Of a stretch of 64,000 nucleotides of DNA, positions 26,451 to 34,165 are shown piece after piece; the first letter of the stretch is position 1, and every line of letters starts with the position of its first letter. A program made the translations under genes and the position numbers. The stretch lies in assembly GCA_041675505.1 (NCBI GenBank), contig JBAYTR010000012.1:1-64000 (forward strand). The letters run 5' to 3'. The notes beneath the pieces are model-generated. The model did no database searches, was not told the origin of the DNA, and worked only from the letters and a program-made list of their open reading frames with translations. Origin of the DNA: JAGPCK01 sp041675505 (GTDB lineage: Bacteria > Bacteroidota > Bacteroidia > UKL13-3).

Positions 26451-27278
26451 ATGATGGACATTACAACAGTATTAGAAGTTCCTTTGAGTGACATCAAATT
26501 ACAAGGAACAAATGTTAGAAGTGATTTAGAAACACCTAATTCGAAGGAAAACATTGTTGAACTAGCAGAGAATATTAAAATAAACGGTTTACTACAGCCA
26601 ATTGTTTTAAGAGGAGAATTTGGAAAACCGCCCTATGATGTTATTGTTGGTCAGAGAAGATATTTAGCACACCTGCATTTAGGTGAGGAGAACATTAAAG
26701 CAACATTTTCAGGTGAGATAGACGATACTAGCGCCCTTCTTCTTTCCCTTTCCGAAAATATGTGCCGACAGGAAATGAACTATGAAGATATTTCAAATGC
26801 CATTACAACCCTTTACAAGCATTATGGAAATGATGAATATCAAGTTCAAAAACATACAGGGTTTAGCATCAGAATGATTAGAAGTTATGTTAAAATAGAT
26901 GCCCATGCAACCGAAAAAATAAAATTACTTATAAAGGAAAATAAAATATCGTTATCCGATGCTAAAAGAGCGATTGATGCTTCCCAAGGTGATAAGGAAA
27001 AGGCAGATGTTTTGATTGACGAGTTAGTAAAACTATCAAAATATGAAAAGAAAAGGTTGGTTGAATCAGGAATGAATAATCCAAGTGCAAAAGCAGATGA
27101 ATTAATTGCAACTGCAAAGCAACCAAAACTTGAAGAAACAATTATACTGAATCTTCCTAGAAAAGTTCATAAAGCACTTTTAGAAGCGGCTGAAAAACTA
27201 TCAATTGACATTGAGGAGTTAACAGTTAATACGCTTGTTAATTGGTTAAAAACAAATGATTATTTGATTGAATCATGA
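26451..27278 (+). CDS. ParB/Srx-superfamily protein in the Dnd operon
   Basis: The 275-residue protein has the ParB N-terminal domain with LAENIKINGLLQPIVLRG, box II GQRRYLA (67-73) and box III SENMCRQE (102-106 ENxxR), the CTP/phosphate-binding motifs of ParB. An HTH follows (QVQKHTGFSIRMIRSYVKID, about 130-150). A lysine-rich region and a C-terminal LPRKVHKALLEAAEKL segment end it. No parA is nearby, so plasmid-type partition is unlikely. It starts 11 bases after dndE and occupies the place where a DndB-type regulator might be expected. A role in regulation, or as a ParB-fold effector, is inference. GC is very low here. Confidence 0.8.
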   Translation: MMDITTVLEVPLSDIKLQGTNVRSDLETPNSKENIVELAENIKINGLLQPIVLRGEFGKPPYDVIVGQRRYLAHLHLGEENIKATFSGEIDDTSALLLSLSENMCRQEMNYEDISNAITTLYKHYGNDEYQVQKHTGFSIRMIRSYVKIDAHATEKIKLLIKENKISLSDAKRAIDASQGDKEKADVLIDELVKLSKYEKKRLVESGMNNPSAKADELIATAKQPKLEETIILNLPRKVHKALLEAAEKLSIDIEELTVNTLVNWLKTNDYLIES

Positions 27279-27922
27279 CACAAGAGGAATTAAATAAGGC
27301 CATTGCAAGAGTTATTTTGTCAACTAAAAGAAAAAGCAGGCAATATAACTTAATTGAAATTGCCTCTGATATACAGAAATTAAAGACATCACTAGGAAGT
27401 CTCAATGAAGTTGCTAATGTAATTGGTATTTCATCAGGGATGCTAAATCAATTTCTTAGTGTATTTAAACTACCAAAGAATGTTTTAAAGCTAGTAGAAG
27501 AAAGGAAAATTGATAGTGTTGCAATTGTTCATTATTTGTCTAAATACTCGAATGAAGATATTACACAGCTTTCAGACTTAATAGTTTCAAATAATTTATC
27601 AAGTCAAGACTTGAGAGTGCTACTTCCTTACAGAAAACAATTTCCTCAGGAAAAAGTGGTAGACTTAGTTGACAAACTGCATCAATCCAAGAATATCAAG
27701 GTTTCTGTAATACGAGTTTCTGAAGATGATACTTGCAAATCAATTGATGATTTAAATGATTTATTCGCAACTCAAGTTGGAGCAGAGAATATTATTGCAA
27801 TAGAAATGAATAAGAAAAATATTGACATAAAAATATCGAAAAAGGGTGAAAAGATTCTTCGGGAAACGGCTAAAAAAAACAAATTATCCCTGCAAGAATT
27901 TATTTCTAAAATAATAAATTAA
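27275..27922 (+). CDS. ParB-type HTH protein lacking the N-terminal ParB domain
   Basis: The start codon overlaps the stop of the ParB gene (ATGA), so the two are translationally coupled. The 215-residue product contains SLNEVANVIGISSGMLNQFLSVFKLP (about 41-66), then LVEERKIDSVAIVHYLSK and ISNNLSSQDL-like sequence. This is the central KorB/ParB helical DNA-binding block, but GxRRxxA and ENxxR are absent. The C-terminus (ISKKGEKILRETAKKNKLSL) resembles the tail of its neighbour. It may be a diverged duplicate serving as a DNA-binding partner. GC is about 27% in a hand-counted line (16 of 60 bases at 27301). Confidence 0.6.
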   Translation: MTQEELNKAIARVILSTKRKSRQYNLIEIASDIQKLKTSLGSLNEVANVIGISSGMLNQFLSVFKLPKNVLKLVEERKIDSVAIVHYLSKYSNEDITQLSDLIVSNNLSSQDLRVLLPYRKQFPQEKVVDLVDKLHQSKNIKVSVIRVSEDDTCKSIDDLNDLFATQVGAENIIAIEMNKKNIDIKISKKGEKILRETAKKNKLSLQEFISKIIN

Positions 27923-27924
27923 CC

Positions 27925-28560
27925 ATGCCAGAGAGTTATTTTAAAACGTTTCAAAAGGAGAAGTATGAAGAGATTAAGGCACAACTTCTCAATTACCGTC
28001 TTGACCCTTTTATAAGAGATAAGGAGTCTCAAGACGGTTCAAACAAAGGATTAATATTTCCTTTTGCAAGAGGATTAAGGTTTTCAGCATTATTAATCTA
28101 TACAATTAGAGAAAGTTTATCAGGTTCTGACTTAGAAGTAAATTGGGGTCAGATTATTGACGATGATGGATATGCCTGTTCGGGAGAATGTGATATAATA
28201 ATCCATAAAAAAGGGTATTATAAAAAATGGAATGGAAATGATGGAGGCAATCATATCATGGATTTCAGATTTATCGAAAAGGAAAATGCTGTGGCTGTAA
28301 TTAGTTGTAAATCTTATTTAACTAAGACTACAATTGAAGAAGCTTATTGCCACAACATGTTAAAATTTGTTGATAAAATTTGGCTTTTTGCAGAGTGCTG
28401 TGGCCCTGAAAGTGTAGAATTAATTAGAACGAATTCTAAGACCATTGGCTATGAAAATTTTTGGTATCTATATACATGGAGTAGAACTACGGACCAAATT
28501 GTTGATGATGAAAATGGTTGGTATCATTTCATAGAAACAGTTAAAGCACTTAAAAAATAG
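27925..28560 (+). CDS. DUF6602 / PD-(D/E)XK nuclease-like protein
   Basis: The 211-residue protein begins two bases after the preceding stop. Its centre has GECDIIIHKKG (Glu88, Asp90) followed by ENAVAVISCKSYLTKTTIEEA (Ser127, Lys129), which aligns with the D...ExK arrangement of DUF6602-type restriction-endonuclease folds. The position usually held by Glu in ExK is Ser here, so catalysis may be altered or absent. Members of this family are frequent near defence genes. A target in phosphorothioated or unmodified DNA is conceivable from context only. Confidence 0.6.
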   Translation: MPESYFKTFQKEKYEEIKAQLLNYRLDPFIRDKESQDGSNKGLIFPFARGLRFSALLIYTIRESLSGSDLEVNWGQIIDDDGYACSGECDIIIHKKGYYKKWNGNDGGNHIMDFRFIEKENAVAVISCKSYLTKTTIEEAYCHNMLKFVDKIWLFAECCGPESVELIRTNSKTIGYENFWYLYTWSRTTDQIVDDENGWYHFIETVKALKK

Positions 28561-28561
28561 T

Positions 28562-29383
28562 TTGAGCAAATTAAAAGATACGTGGACACCTATAGGGCAT
28601 TCAGTGGTTTGCCCGAAACACGGACCTTTGGTTGATACTAAAAGGCATTGCCACAATATAGCTCGTTTCTTCCTCACTTCTGAAAATTACTATTCAAGTC
28701 CAATGTATTCGTGGTTTCAAATAGCTTCAGGAATCATGGAGGTTAAATATGCCAGTGATTTGCATGATGGTTCGATGTTCCAGTGTAACCCGACAATAGA
28801 ATATGAACAAGCTAAATCTGATTACCATTCAAAATTAATAAGAGAGTTAACAATATTCAATTTTATCTGGGGTGGTTTTGAATCCTATTGCGATTCATCT
28901 CCTTTTACTCCTTGTCCATCAGAAAAAAGAAGAGGTTCTGTTAATTCCGTAAACCATTTTTTAAAGTTTACATTTCTTGATAAACACCCTGTCGTTCAGT
29001 TTTACGATGAGGTAATTGAACACTTTAAAAAATTACTCGATAAAAATCCTTGGCATGGAAAGTCAAATGAGTTGTTTAGCTCAGATACTTGCACTAGTGA
29101 AAAAATCTCGGGTCTAAAGGCGGTTTATAAAATCAGAAACTCATTTGCACATGGTGCTTTGAAATTTAGCGAACCAGATGGATGGAGTGATGTAAAGCCA
29201 TTCGATATAGCTGTAATAAATACAAGCAGTAGGGTTTTACTAATGACTATGCAAATGCTTTTATTGTCAAGAACAAATAACTTAAAGTTCAAGGTTTCTC
29301 AATTGCATGAGTCAGATGAATTTGGTGTTTTAGCAGATAAATATCTTACGAAATTGCACCTGAAATCTTTTAAACACAGCTAA
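28562..29383 (+). CDS. Unknown protein with HEPN-type RNxxxH motif
   Basis: The start is a TTG at 28562, one base after the upstream stop; the first ATG lies 48 codons in and would remove a cysteine- and histidine-rich head (CPKHGPLVDTKRHCH) that may bind zinc. The 273-residue protein has a helical region with FIWGGFESYC and then KAVYKIRNSFAHGAL, in which R192-N193-xxx-H197 fits the Rx4-6H motif of HEPN ribonucleases. HEPN domains are common in toxins and defence systems. The overall family is not recognised, so HEPN assignment rests on the motif and helical context. Confidence 0.55.
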   Translation: MSKLKDTWTPIGHSVVCPKHGPLVDTKRHCHNIARFFLTSENYYSSPMYSWFQIASGIMEVKYASDLHDGSMFQCNPTIEYEQAKSDYHSKLIRELTIFNFIWGGFESYCDSSPFTPCPSEKRRGSVNSVNHFLKFTFLDKHPVVQFYDEVIEHFKKLLDKNPWHGKSNELFSSDTCTSEKISGLKAVYKIRNSFAHGALKFSEPDGWSDVKPFDIAVINTSSRVLLMTMQMLLLSRTNNLKFKVSQLHESDEFGVLADKYLTKLHLKSFKHS

Positions 29384-29385
29384 TA

Positions 29386-30894
29386 ATGACATTCATATAC
29401 ATATTTCTTTCAGCTCTTGCGATTCTCCTAATCGTAAACATCATTCTCACCTTAAAAACAGGTAAGAAAGAAGAGAGCAATGAATTAACCGAAATCAAAT
29501 CTTCCATCGGAACACTTACTTCCAATCTGAAAGACACAGAGAAAAATCTGAAAGATGAATTTGTAACCAATAGAAAGGAAAGTGCAGAAACGGCAACAGG
29601 ATTAAGAACTGAAATTGGGAATCAACTCAACAAATTCACACAAACATTTTCAGAACAATTAAGCACCCTAACAAAATCCAACGAAGAAAAATTAGAAGCC
29701 ATCCGCAAAACCTTTGAAGAAAAATTGGTTGACTTTCAAAAAAGCATTGACACGAACAGCAAAGAGAGCAGAAATGAACTGAACGAAAATCTTGAAGCAT
29801 TCAAAAAAGAACTGAACGATGCTTTGAAAGATTACAAAGAACGATTGAGAGAGCAGTTCACCGAATTTGAAAGAAGTCAGAAAATACAAAATGTTGCCAA
29901 TAGCGAGAAAATTTCAGAACTCAAATTGAGTTTGGAAAAGTCGGTAAAAACCATGCAGGAAGGCAATGAGAAGAAGTTAGAAGAAATGAGAAAAACCGTT
30001 GATGAAAAACTCAACGAAACTTTAGAAAAACGCCTTGGTGAATCCTTCAAACAAGTAAGCGACAGATTGGAAGCCGTTCACAAAGGTTTGGGCGAAATGC
30101 AAACTTTGGCGGTGAGTGTAGGTGATTTGAAAAAGGTAATGAGCAATGTAAAATCAAGAGGCGTTTTGGGCGAATATCAGTTGCAAAACATCATTGAAGA
30201 TTTGCTGACCAACGAGCAATACGAGAAGAATGTAAAAACAAAAGTTGGTAGCGGTGCGGTTGTAGAATTTGCCATTAAAATGCCAAACGGAAACAACTTG
30301 GAAAAAACCTTGTGGTTGCCCATAGATTCAAAATTTCCGAAAGAAGATTATGAAGCATTAGTAGATGCTTATGACAAGGGTGATGTAGATAAAATTGAGG
30401 AATACCGAAAAGCGTTTATCAATGGCATAAAGAAAAACGCCAAAGACATCAAAGAAAAATACATTGACCCACCGAACACTACCGAATACGGCATCATGTT
30501 TTTGCCTTATGAAAGTCTATTTGGCGAAGTACTTAGAGTTCCAGGACTTTTTGAGCAATTACAGAAAGACTATAAAATCACGATAACCGGCCCGACAACT
30601 TTGAGTGCCTTACTTAACAGTTTACAAATGGGCTTTAGAACTTTGGCTATTGAAAAACGTAGTAGCGAAGTTTGGGACTTACTTGGAGCAGTTAAAACAG
30701 AATTTGGAAAATTTGGCGGTATCATTGAGAAAACAAGAGATAAACTTGTTGCAGCAACCAAAGAACTCGACAGCACTGGAGTAAGAACAAGAACCATAGA
30801 ACGAAAACTTAGACAAGTTCAAGAATTACCAGCAGCCGAAACAAAATTGATTTTGGATGCAAGTCAGGAAGATGATTCAACGGAAGAAATTTAG
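29386..30894 (+). CDS. rmuC: RmuC-family DNA recombination protein
   Basis: The 502-residue protein has an N-terminal membrane segment (MTFIYIFLSALAILLIVNII), a long coiled coil (about 30-225) and the RmuC domain (about 240-440) with KSRGVLGEYQLQNIIEDLL, AIKMPNGNNLEKTLWLPIDS (with KFPKEDYE after it) and GIMFLPYESLFGEVL. The RmuC domain has a PD-(D/E)XK-like core and limits inverted-repeat rearrangement in E. coli. It lies two bases after the HEPN-like gene, so it is co-transcribed with the Dnd genes. GC is somewhat higher than in the four genes before it, which suggests a separate origin for the block. Confidence 0.88.
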   Translation: MTFIYIFLSALAILLIVNIILTLKTGKKEESNELTEIKSSIGTLTSNLKDTEKNLKDEFVTNRKESAETATGLRTEIGNQLNKFTQTFSEQLSTLTKSNEEKLEAIRKTFEEKLVDFQKSIDTNSKESRNELNENLEAFKKELNDALKDYKERLREQFTEFERSQKIQNVANSEKISELKLSLEKSVKTMQEGNEKKLEEMRKTVDEKLNETLEKRLGESFKQVSDRLEAVHKGLGEMQTLAVSVGDLKKVMSNVKSRGVLGEYQLQNIIEDLLTNEQYEKNVKTKVGSGAVVEFAIKMPNGNNLEKTLWLPIDSKFPKEDYEALVDAYDKGDVDKIEEYRKAFINGIKKNAKDIKEKYIDPPNTTEYGIMFLPYESLFGEVLRVPGLFEQLQKDYKITITGPTTLSALLNSLQMGFRTLAIEKRSSEVWDLLGAVKTEFGKFGGIIEKTRDKLVAATKELDSTGVRTRTIERKLRQVQELPAAETKLILDASQEDDSTEEI

Positions 30895-30899
30895 AAATC

Positions 30900-31208
30900 A
30901 TGGCAAAAACATTTCATAAAGCAAAACCAATTATTCCGCTTTCAGAATTTCTTGAAAAGGCAAGAAAAGTAAAATCTTTTACCAGTTCTAACGGCAGACG
31001 ATATGAAGTTCAGAGAATTGAAAATGATGAAATGTTTTTTCTCCGCTTAGACGCTAAGTCAGAAGAAGAGTGGAGTATGAATTTGAAAGAAGTTTACAGG
31101 GCTTATAAAGAACTTGAAGATTTTGCAACGGTAAATTTCAAACCTTTTGTTCCTATTACACATTCACCTGCAAGAGGATTGTTGTTGAATTTGGGAATGT
31201 TGGAGTAG
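30900..31208 (+). CDS. Small hypothetical protein, last gene of Dnd operon
   Basis: The 102-residue soluble protein (MAKTFHKAKPIIPLSEFLEK...) has no domain I recognise. It is rich in charged residues, with SNGRRYEVQRIENDEMFFLR suggesting a small beta-sheet and a following helix (MNLKEVYRAYKELEDF). It begins five bases after rmuC, and the last base of its stop codon directly abuts the stop codon of the convergent HTH gene at 31209. Its function is unknown. Confidence 0.6.
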   Translation: MAKTFHKAKPIIPLSEFLEKARKVKSFTSSNGRRYEVQRIENDEMFFLRLDAKSEEEWSMNLKEVYRAYKELEDFATVNFKPFVPITHSPARGLLLNLGMLE

Positions 31209-31367
31209 TTATTTCTTTTGCTTCAAGACACTTTCAGCAGAATATAAAAAAGCGTTTCCTTGTTTTGTAAATTTCAGTTTACCTGCTTCACGCAGGTGCA
31301 TCACATCACAAGCACGAATTTTCAAGGTTTTCATTACCTCTTTGCTTTTGAGCCATTGTTTCTCCAT
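31209..31367 (-). CDS. 52-residue excisionase/MerR-like HTH protein
   Basis: Reading the minus strand from ATG at 31367 gives MEKQWLKSKEVMKTLKIRAC, then DVMHLREAGKLKFTKQGNAF and LYSAESVLKQKK, ending at TAA 31209-31211. The pattern W(L)xSKEVMxxLKI...LREAGKLKxxKxGxxxLYxxESV matches the helix-turn-helix of excisionase-type (HTH_17) proteins. Its ATG overlaps the KilA-N stop codon (TAATG), so it is coupled to that gene. It may be an excisionase or a repressor for the island. Confidence 0.7.
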   Translation of the reverse strand: MEKQWLKSKEVMKTLKIRACDVMHLREAGKLKFTKQGNAFLYSAESVLKQKK

Positions 31368-32194
31368 TACTTCAACCTTTTCAACCCCTTCGCATTTACC
31401 AAACTTTTCATTTGGGTAATGGCAATTTGGTTGAGTTGTAATAGTCTTTCTTTTTGTATTAAACCCTGATGAATTAAAACGGCATTAATACTTTCAAGAT
31501 TCGATAACACAACTAATTGCTCAATTGTGGCATGGTCTCGGATATTTCCTTCAAGCTTAGGGTTGGCATCTCGCCATTCTTTGGCGGTTATTCCAAACAA
31601 AGCCACATTGAGTAAATCAGCTTCTGTAGCATAGGTAAGGCTAGCTTGTTTGCTCGTGATAGTATCAGGAATCAGTTTTTCTTTGATAGCATCGGTGTGT
31701 ATGTGATAGTTCACTTTGGCTAAGGTGCGTTGCAGGTTCCACTCTAGTTGGAGGCGGTTGTTTTCGTCTTCTTTCAGTCGTTGAAATTCTTTGATGAGGT
31801 AAAGTTTGAATTCCGGGCTAATGGCAGAACCAAATTCAAAGGCTATATCTTTATGTGCATATGTACCTCCATATCTTCCCGCTTTAGAGAAAATACCTAT
31901 TGCATTGGTTTTTTCAACCCATTGCGTTGGGCTTAAAACAAACGAAGGTAACCCCGCTTGAGTTTTAAAGTGGTCGAATTCGACCACTTTAAAATTAGGA
32001 TTATAAATTCTTTCCCAAGTGCCTAAAAATTCGAGTGTTGTTCTGGTTCTAATCCAGTTTTTAATAACATCAGCAGCTCTTGCAGTATCTGATTTTGCCT
32101 GAGCCATATCAGTAATGCAAATATAATCTTCACCATTAAATGTAGCAATACCAACTTCAACTGATTGTACTTCTATCTTTTTAAGCTTTGTCAT
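31367..32194 (-). CDS. KilA-N domain protein
   Basis: The 275-residue protein has an N-terminal KilA-N domain (about 10-130): GIATFNGEDYICITDMAQAK, AADVIKNWIRTRTTLEFLGTW and SKAGRYGGTYAHKDIAFEFG, a phage-type DNA-binding fold. The C-terminal half (LNVALFGITAKEWRDANPKL...NIRDHATIEQLVVLSNLESINA) is common in bacterial KilA-N proteins and may be an oligomerisation or sensor part. It lies between dndA and the 52-residue HTH gene on the same strand. A regulatory role over the island is inferred; the family is also found in prophages. Confidence 0.85.
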   Translation of the reverse strand: MTKLKKIEVQSVEVGIATFNGEDYICITDMAQAKSDTARAADVIKNWIRTRTTLEFLGTWERIYNPNFKVVEFDHFKTQAGLPSFVLSPTQWVEKTNAIGIFSKAGRYGGTYAHKDIAFEFGSAISPEFKLYLIKEFQRLKEDENNRLQLEWNLQRTLAKVNYHIHTDAIKEKLIPDTITSKQASLTYATEADLLNVALFGITAKEWRDANPKLEGNIRDHATIEQLVVLSNLESINAVLIHQGLIQKERLLQLNQIAITQMKSLVNAKGLKRLK

Positions 32195-32250
32195 ACATCT
32201 TCTTATTTAACGTTTCAATAACCTCGAATTCGGGGCAATTAAATTCCGGA

Positions 32251-33432
32251 CTATTGATTTACCATTGCTCTCAAATTATTCACAACAGTTTTCACAGCAT
32301 CAATCACCATATCCATTTCCTTTTTTGTGTTAAACTTTCCAATAGAAAAACGAATAGAGCTAAATGCAGCAACTTCATCTAAGCCCATTGCAGTTAAAAC
32401 GTGAGATGGTTCTATGGATGCAGAAGTGCAAGCACTTCCATTGCTCACAGCAATTAATGGCAAATCGTTTTCAGGATTACTTAAACCCATGATGATTGCA
32501 TCGGAATCAGCACCACGAAACAGCATGTTTGAAGTATTGAATAATCGTGATGAAGTGTTTCCATTCACAGAAGTTCCTGCAATTTTGAGTAACTCGGCCT
32601 CTAAATAATCTCTCAAATCAGCAATGCTTTCAGCGTTTTTAGACAAATCTTTTTTTGCAATGGCACAAGCTTCACCCAAAGCAACTATACCTGGGACATT
32701 CAGCGTTCCGCTTCGCAGACCTTTTTCATGACCGCCACCATGCAACAGTGCAGGTATTTTGACACGATTCACTCTTTGACGAACATACAAAGCACCAACT
32801 CCCTTTGGAGCATACAATTTATGACCGCTAAGACAAAGTAAATCAATGCCTAGTTCATCCACATTGACAGCTATTTTTCCGACTGCTTGTGTTGCATCCG
32901 ACATGAATAAAGCACCAATACCATGCGACAGTTCAGCAATTTCTTTTATCGGTTGAATGACTCCTGTTTCGTTGTTGGCAAGCATAATGGATACTAAAAT
33001 GGTATCATCACGTAAGACAGATTTGAGTTCATCCAAATCAATCAAACCATCTGACTTAACAGACAAATAAGTGACTTCAAAACCTTTGGTTTCCAAATAT
33101 TGGCAGGTATCTAAAACAGCACTATGTTCAGTTGACACCGTAACAATGTGCTTACCTTTTGATTGGTAATTTTCAGCAACACCTTTAATGGCAAGATTTA
33201 TCGCTTCGGTTGACCCACTTGTAAAGATAATTTCATGTGCTTCTGCTCCAATTAACTCTGACACTTGAATTCTTGCAGCCTTGACAGCTTCGTATGCATT
33301 GACACCAAAAAGATGGGTGCTATTGGCATTTGCAAACTCATGGGTAAGAAACGGCATCATCGCATCCAAGACCCTTTTATCAATTTGGGTGGTTGCGTTA
33401 TTATCTAAGTAAATAAGTTGTTTATTCTCCAT
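32251..33432 (-). CDS. dndA: DndA-type cysteine desulfurase
   Basis: The 393-residue class V aminotransferase fold protein has IYLDNNATTQ, the PLP lysine in SGHKLYAPKG (Lys205), HGGGHEKGLRSGT and the catalytic-loop cysteine in NGSACTSASIEPSH (Cys335). IscS/NifS and DndA share these motifs. The location opposite dndCDE supports DndA, supplying sulfur to DndC, but it could also be a general desulfurase (IscS). It is transcribed toward dndC, not in the dndCDE operon, and is followed by KilA-N after 57 bases. Confidence 0.85.
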   Translation of the reverse strand: MENKQLIYLDNNATTQIDKRVLDAMMPFLTHEFANANSTHLFGVNAYEAVKAARIQVSELIGAEAHEIIFTSGSTEAINLAIKGVAENYQSKGKHIVTVSTEHSAVLDTCQYLETKGFEVTYLSVKSDGLIDLDELKSVLRDDTILVSIMLANNETGVIQPIKEIAELSHGIGALFMSDATQAVGKIAVNVDELGIDLLCLSGHKLYAPKGVGALYVRQRVNRVKIPALLHGGGHEKGLRSGTLNVPGIVALGEACAIAKKDLSKNAESIADLRDYLEAELLKIAGTSVNGNTSSRLFNTSNMLFRGADSDAIIMGLSNPENDLPLIAVSNGSACTSASIEPSHVLTAMGLDEVAAFSSIRFSIGKFNTKKEMDMVIDAVKTVVNNLRAMVNQ

Positions 33433-33689
33433 TAGTATTTAGCAAAAATAATGAAATCTTACCACCCACCACCTATTGGGGTTTATACTAGAATTGCGTT
33501 ACTTCGTACAACTAGAACACCATGTTACATCTGCATCAGGTTCACAAGCCGCTCAAGCCAACATTACAATGACAGAAAATCTCAATAAAGACAAAATTCA
33601 TACAAACAAAAAAGCCTTTCAAAGCCTATTTTTGAGGAACTGAAGTTGGCTATAATTAATACTATGGATAAAATTAAACAGCTGGTAAA

Positions 33690-34165
33690 ATGAGCAACAT
33701 TAAATTATTTGAAAGCAAAAAAGTTCGCACCCATTGGGATGAGCGAAAGGAAACATGGTATTTTGCTATTGTAGATGTAATAGCCATTTTAACTGAAAGC
33801 GAGAACCCACAAGTGTATTGGCGTGTTATGAAAAAACGACTTTTGGCAGAGGGAAATGAAACCGTTACAAATTGTAACGCTTTGAAAATGGAAGCCCCTG
33901 ATGGCAAAATGAGGATGACTGATGTGGCAGACACTCAACAGTTACTCAGGCTTATCCAATCAATCCCTTCGCCTAAAGCTGAACCCTTTAAACAATGGCT
34001 GGCAAAAGTAGGCTACGAACGTATGCAGGAGATTCAAAACCCTGAAATGAGTTTGGAAAGAGCCAGAGAAAATTGGCAAAAATTGGGTAGAAGCGAAAAG
34101 TGCCTGCCTGCCGCGGCATAGCAGGCAGGGATTCAGCAACGAATGACAGGGCAGGAATGCTTAGC
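33690..34165 (+). pseudogene. BRO-family (phage antirepressor-like) gene, truncated
   Basis: The reading frame begins MSNIKLFESKKVRTHWDERK and continues YFAIVDVIAILTESENPQVY...MRMTDVADTQQLLRLIQSIPSP, the BRO-N domain. After ENWQKLGRSEK the expected W-IQQRMTGQE continuation is broken by a 27-bp palindrome that adds an in-frame TAG (34119-34121). The frame resumes as IQQRMTGQE (about 34130-34157) and is then cut off by a second hairpin element. The first 143 codons could still make a short protein. The gene appears to be a decaying relic at the edge of the Dnd island. Confidence 0.75.
34103..34129. repeat. 27-bp palindromic insertion in BRO gene
   Basis: CCTGCCTGC (34103-34111) and GCAGGCAGG (34121-34129) are perfect inverted arms around CGCGGCATA. 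Removing the 27 bases restores AAGTG-GATTC, which is the K-W-I junction expected of the family. The insertion is a multiple of three but carries a stop codon. Confidence 0.7.

Noticed and set aside
26451..27278. Plasmid or chromosome partition locus (parAB)
   Set aside because: No parA-type ATPase is adjacent and no cluster of parS-like sites was seen; the gene is inside the dnd operon.
33569..33643. 24-residue frame (MTENLNKDKIHTNKKAF...) before the BRO relic
   Set aside because: It has no recognisable domain and no conserved neighbour; it may be residue of a decayed gene but cannot be supported.
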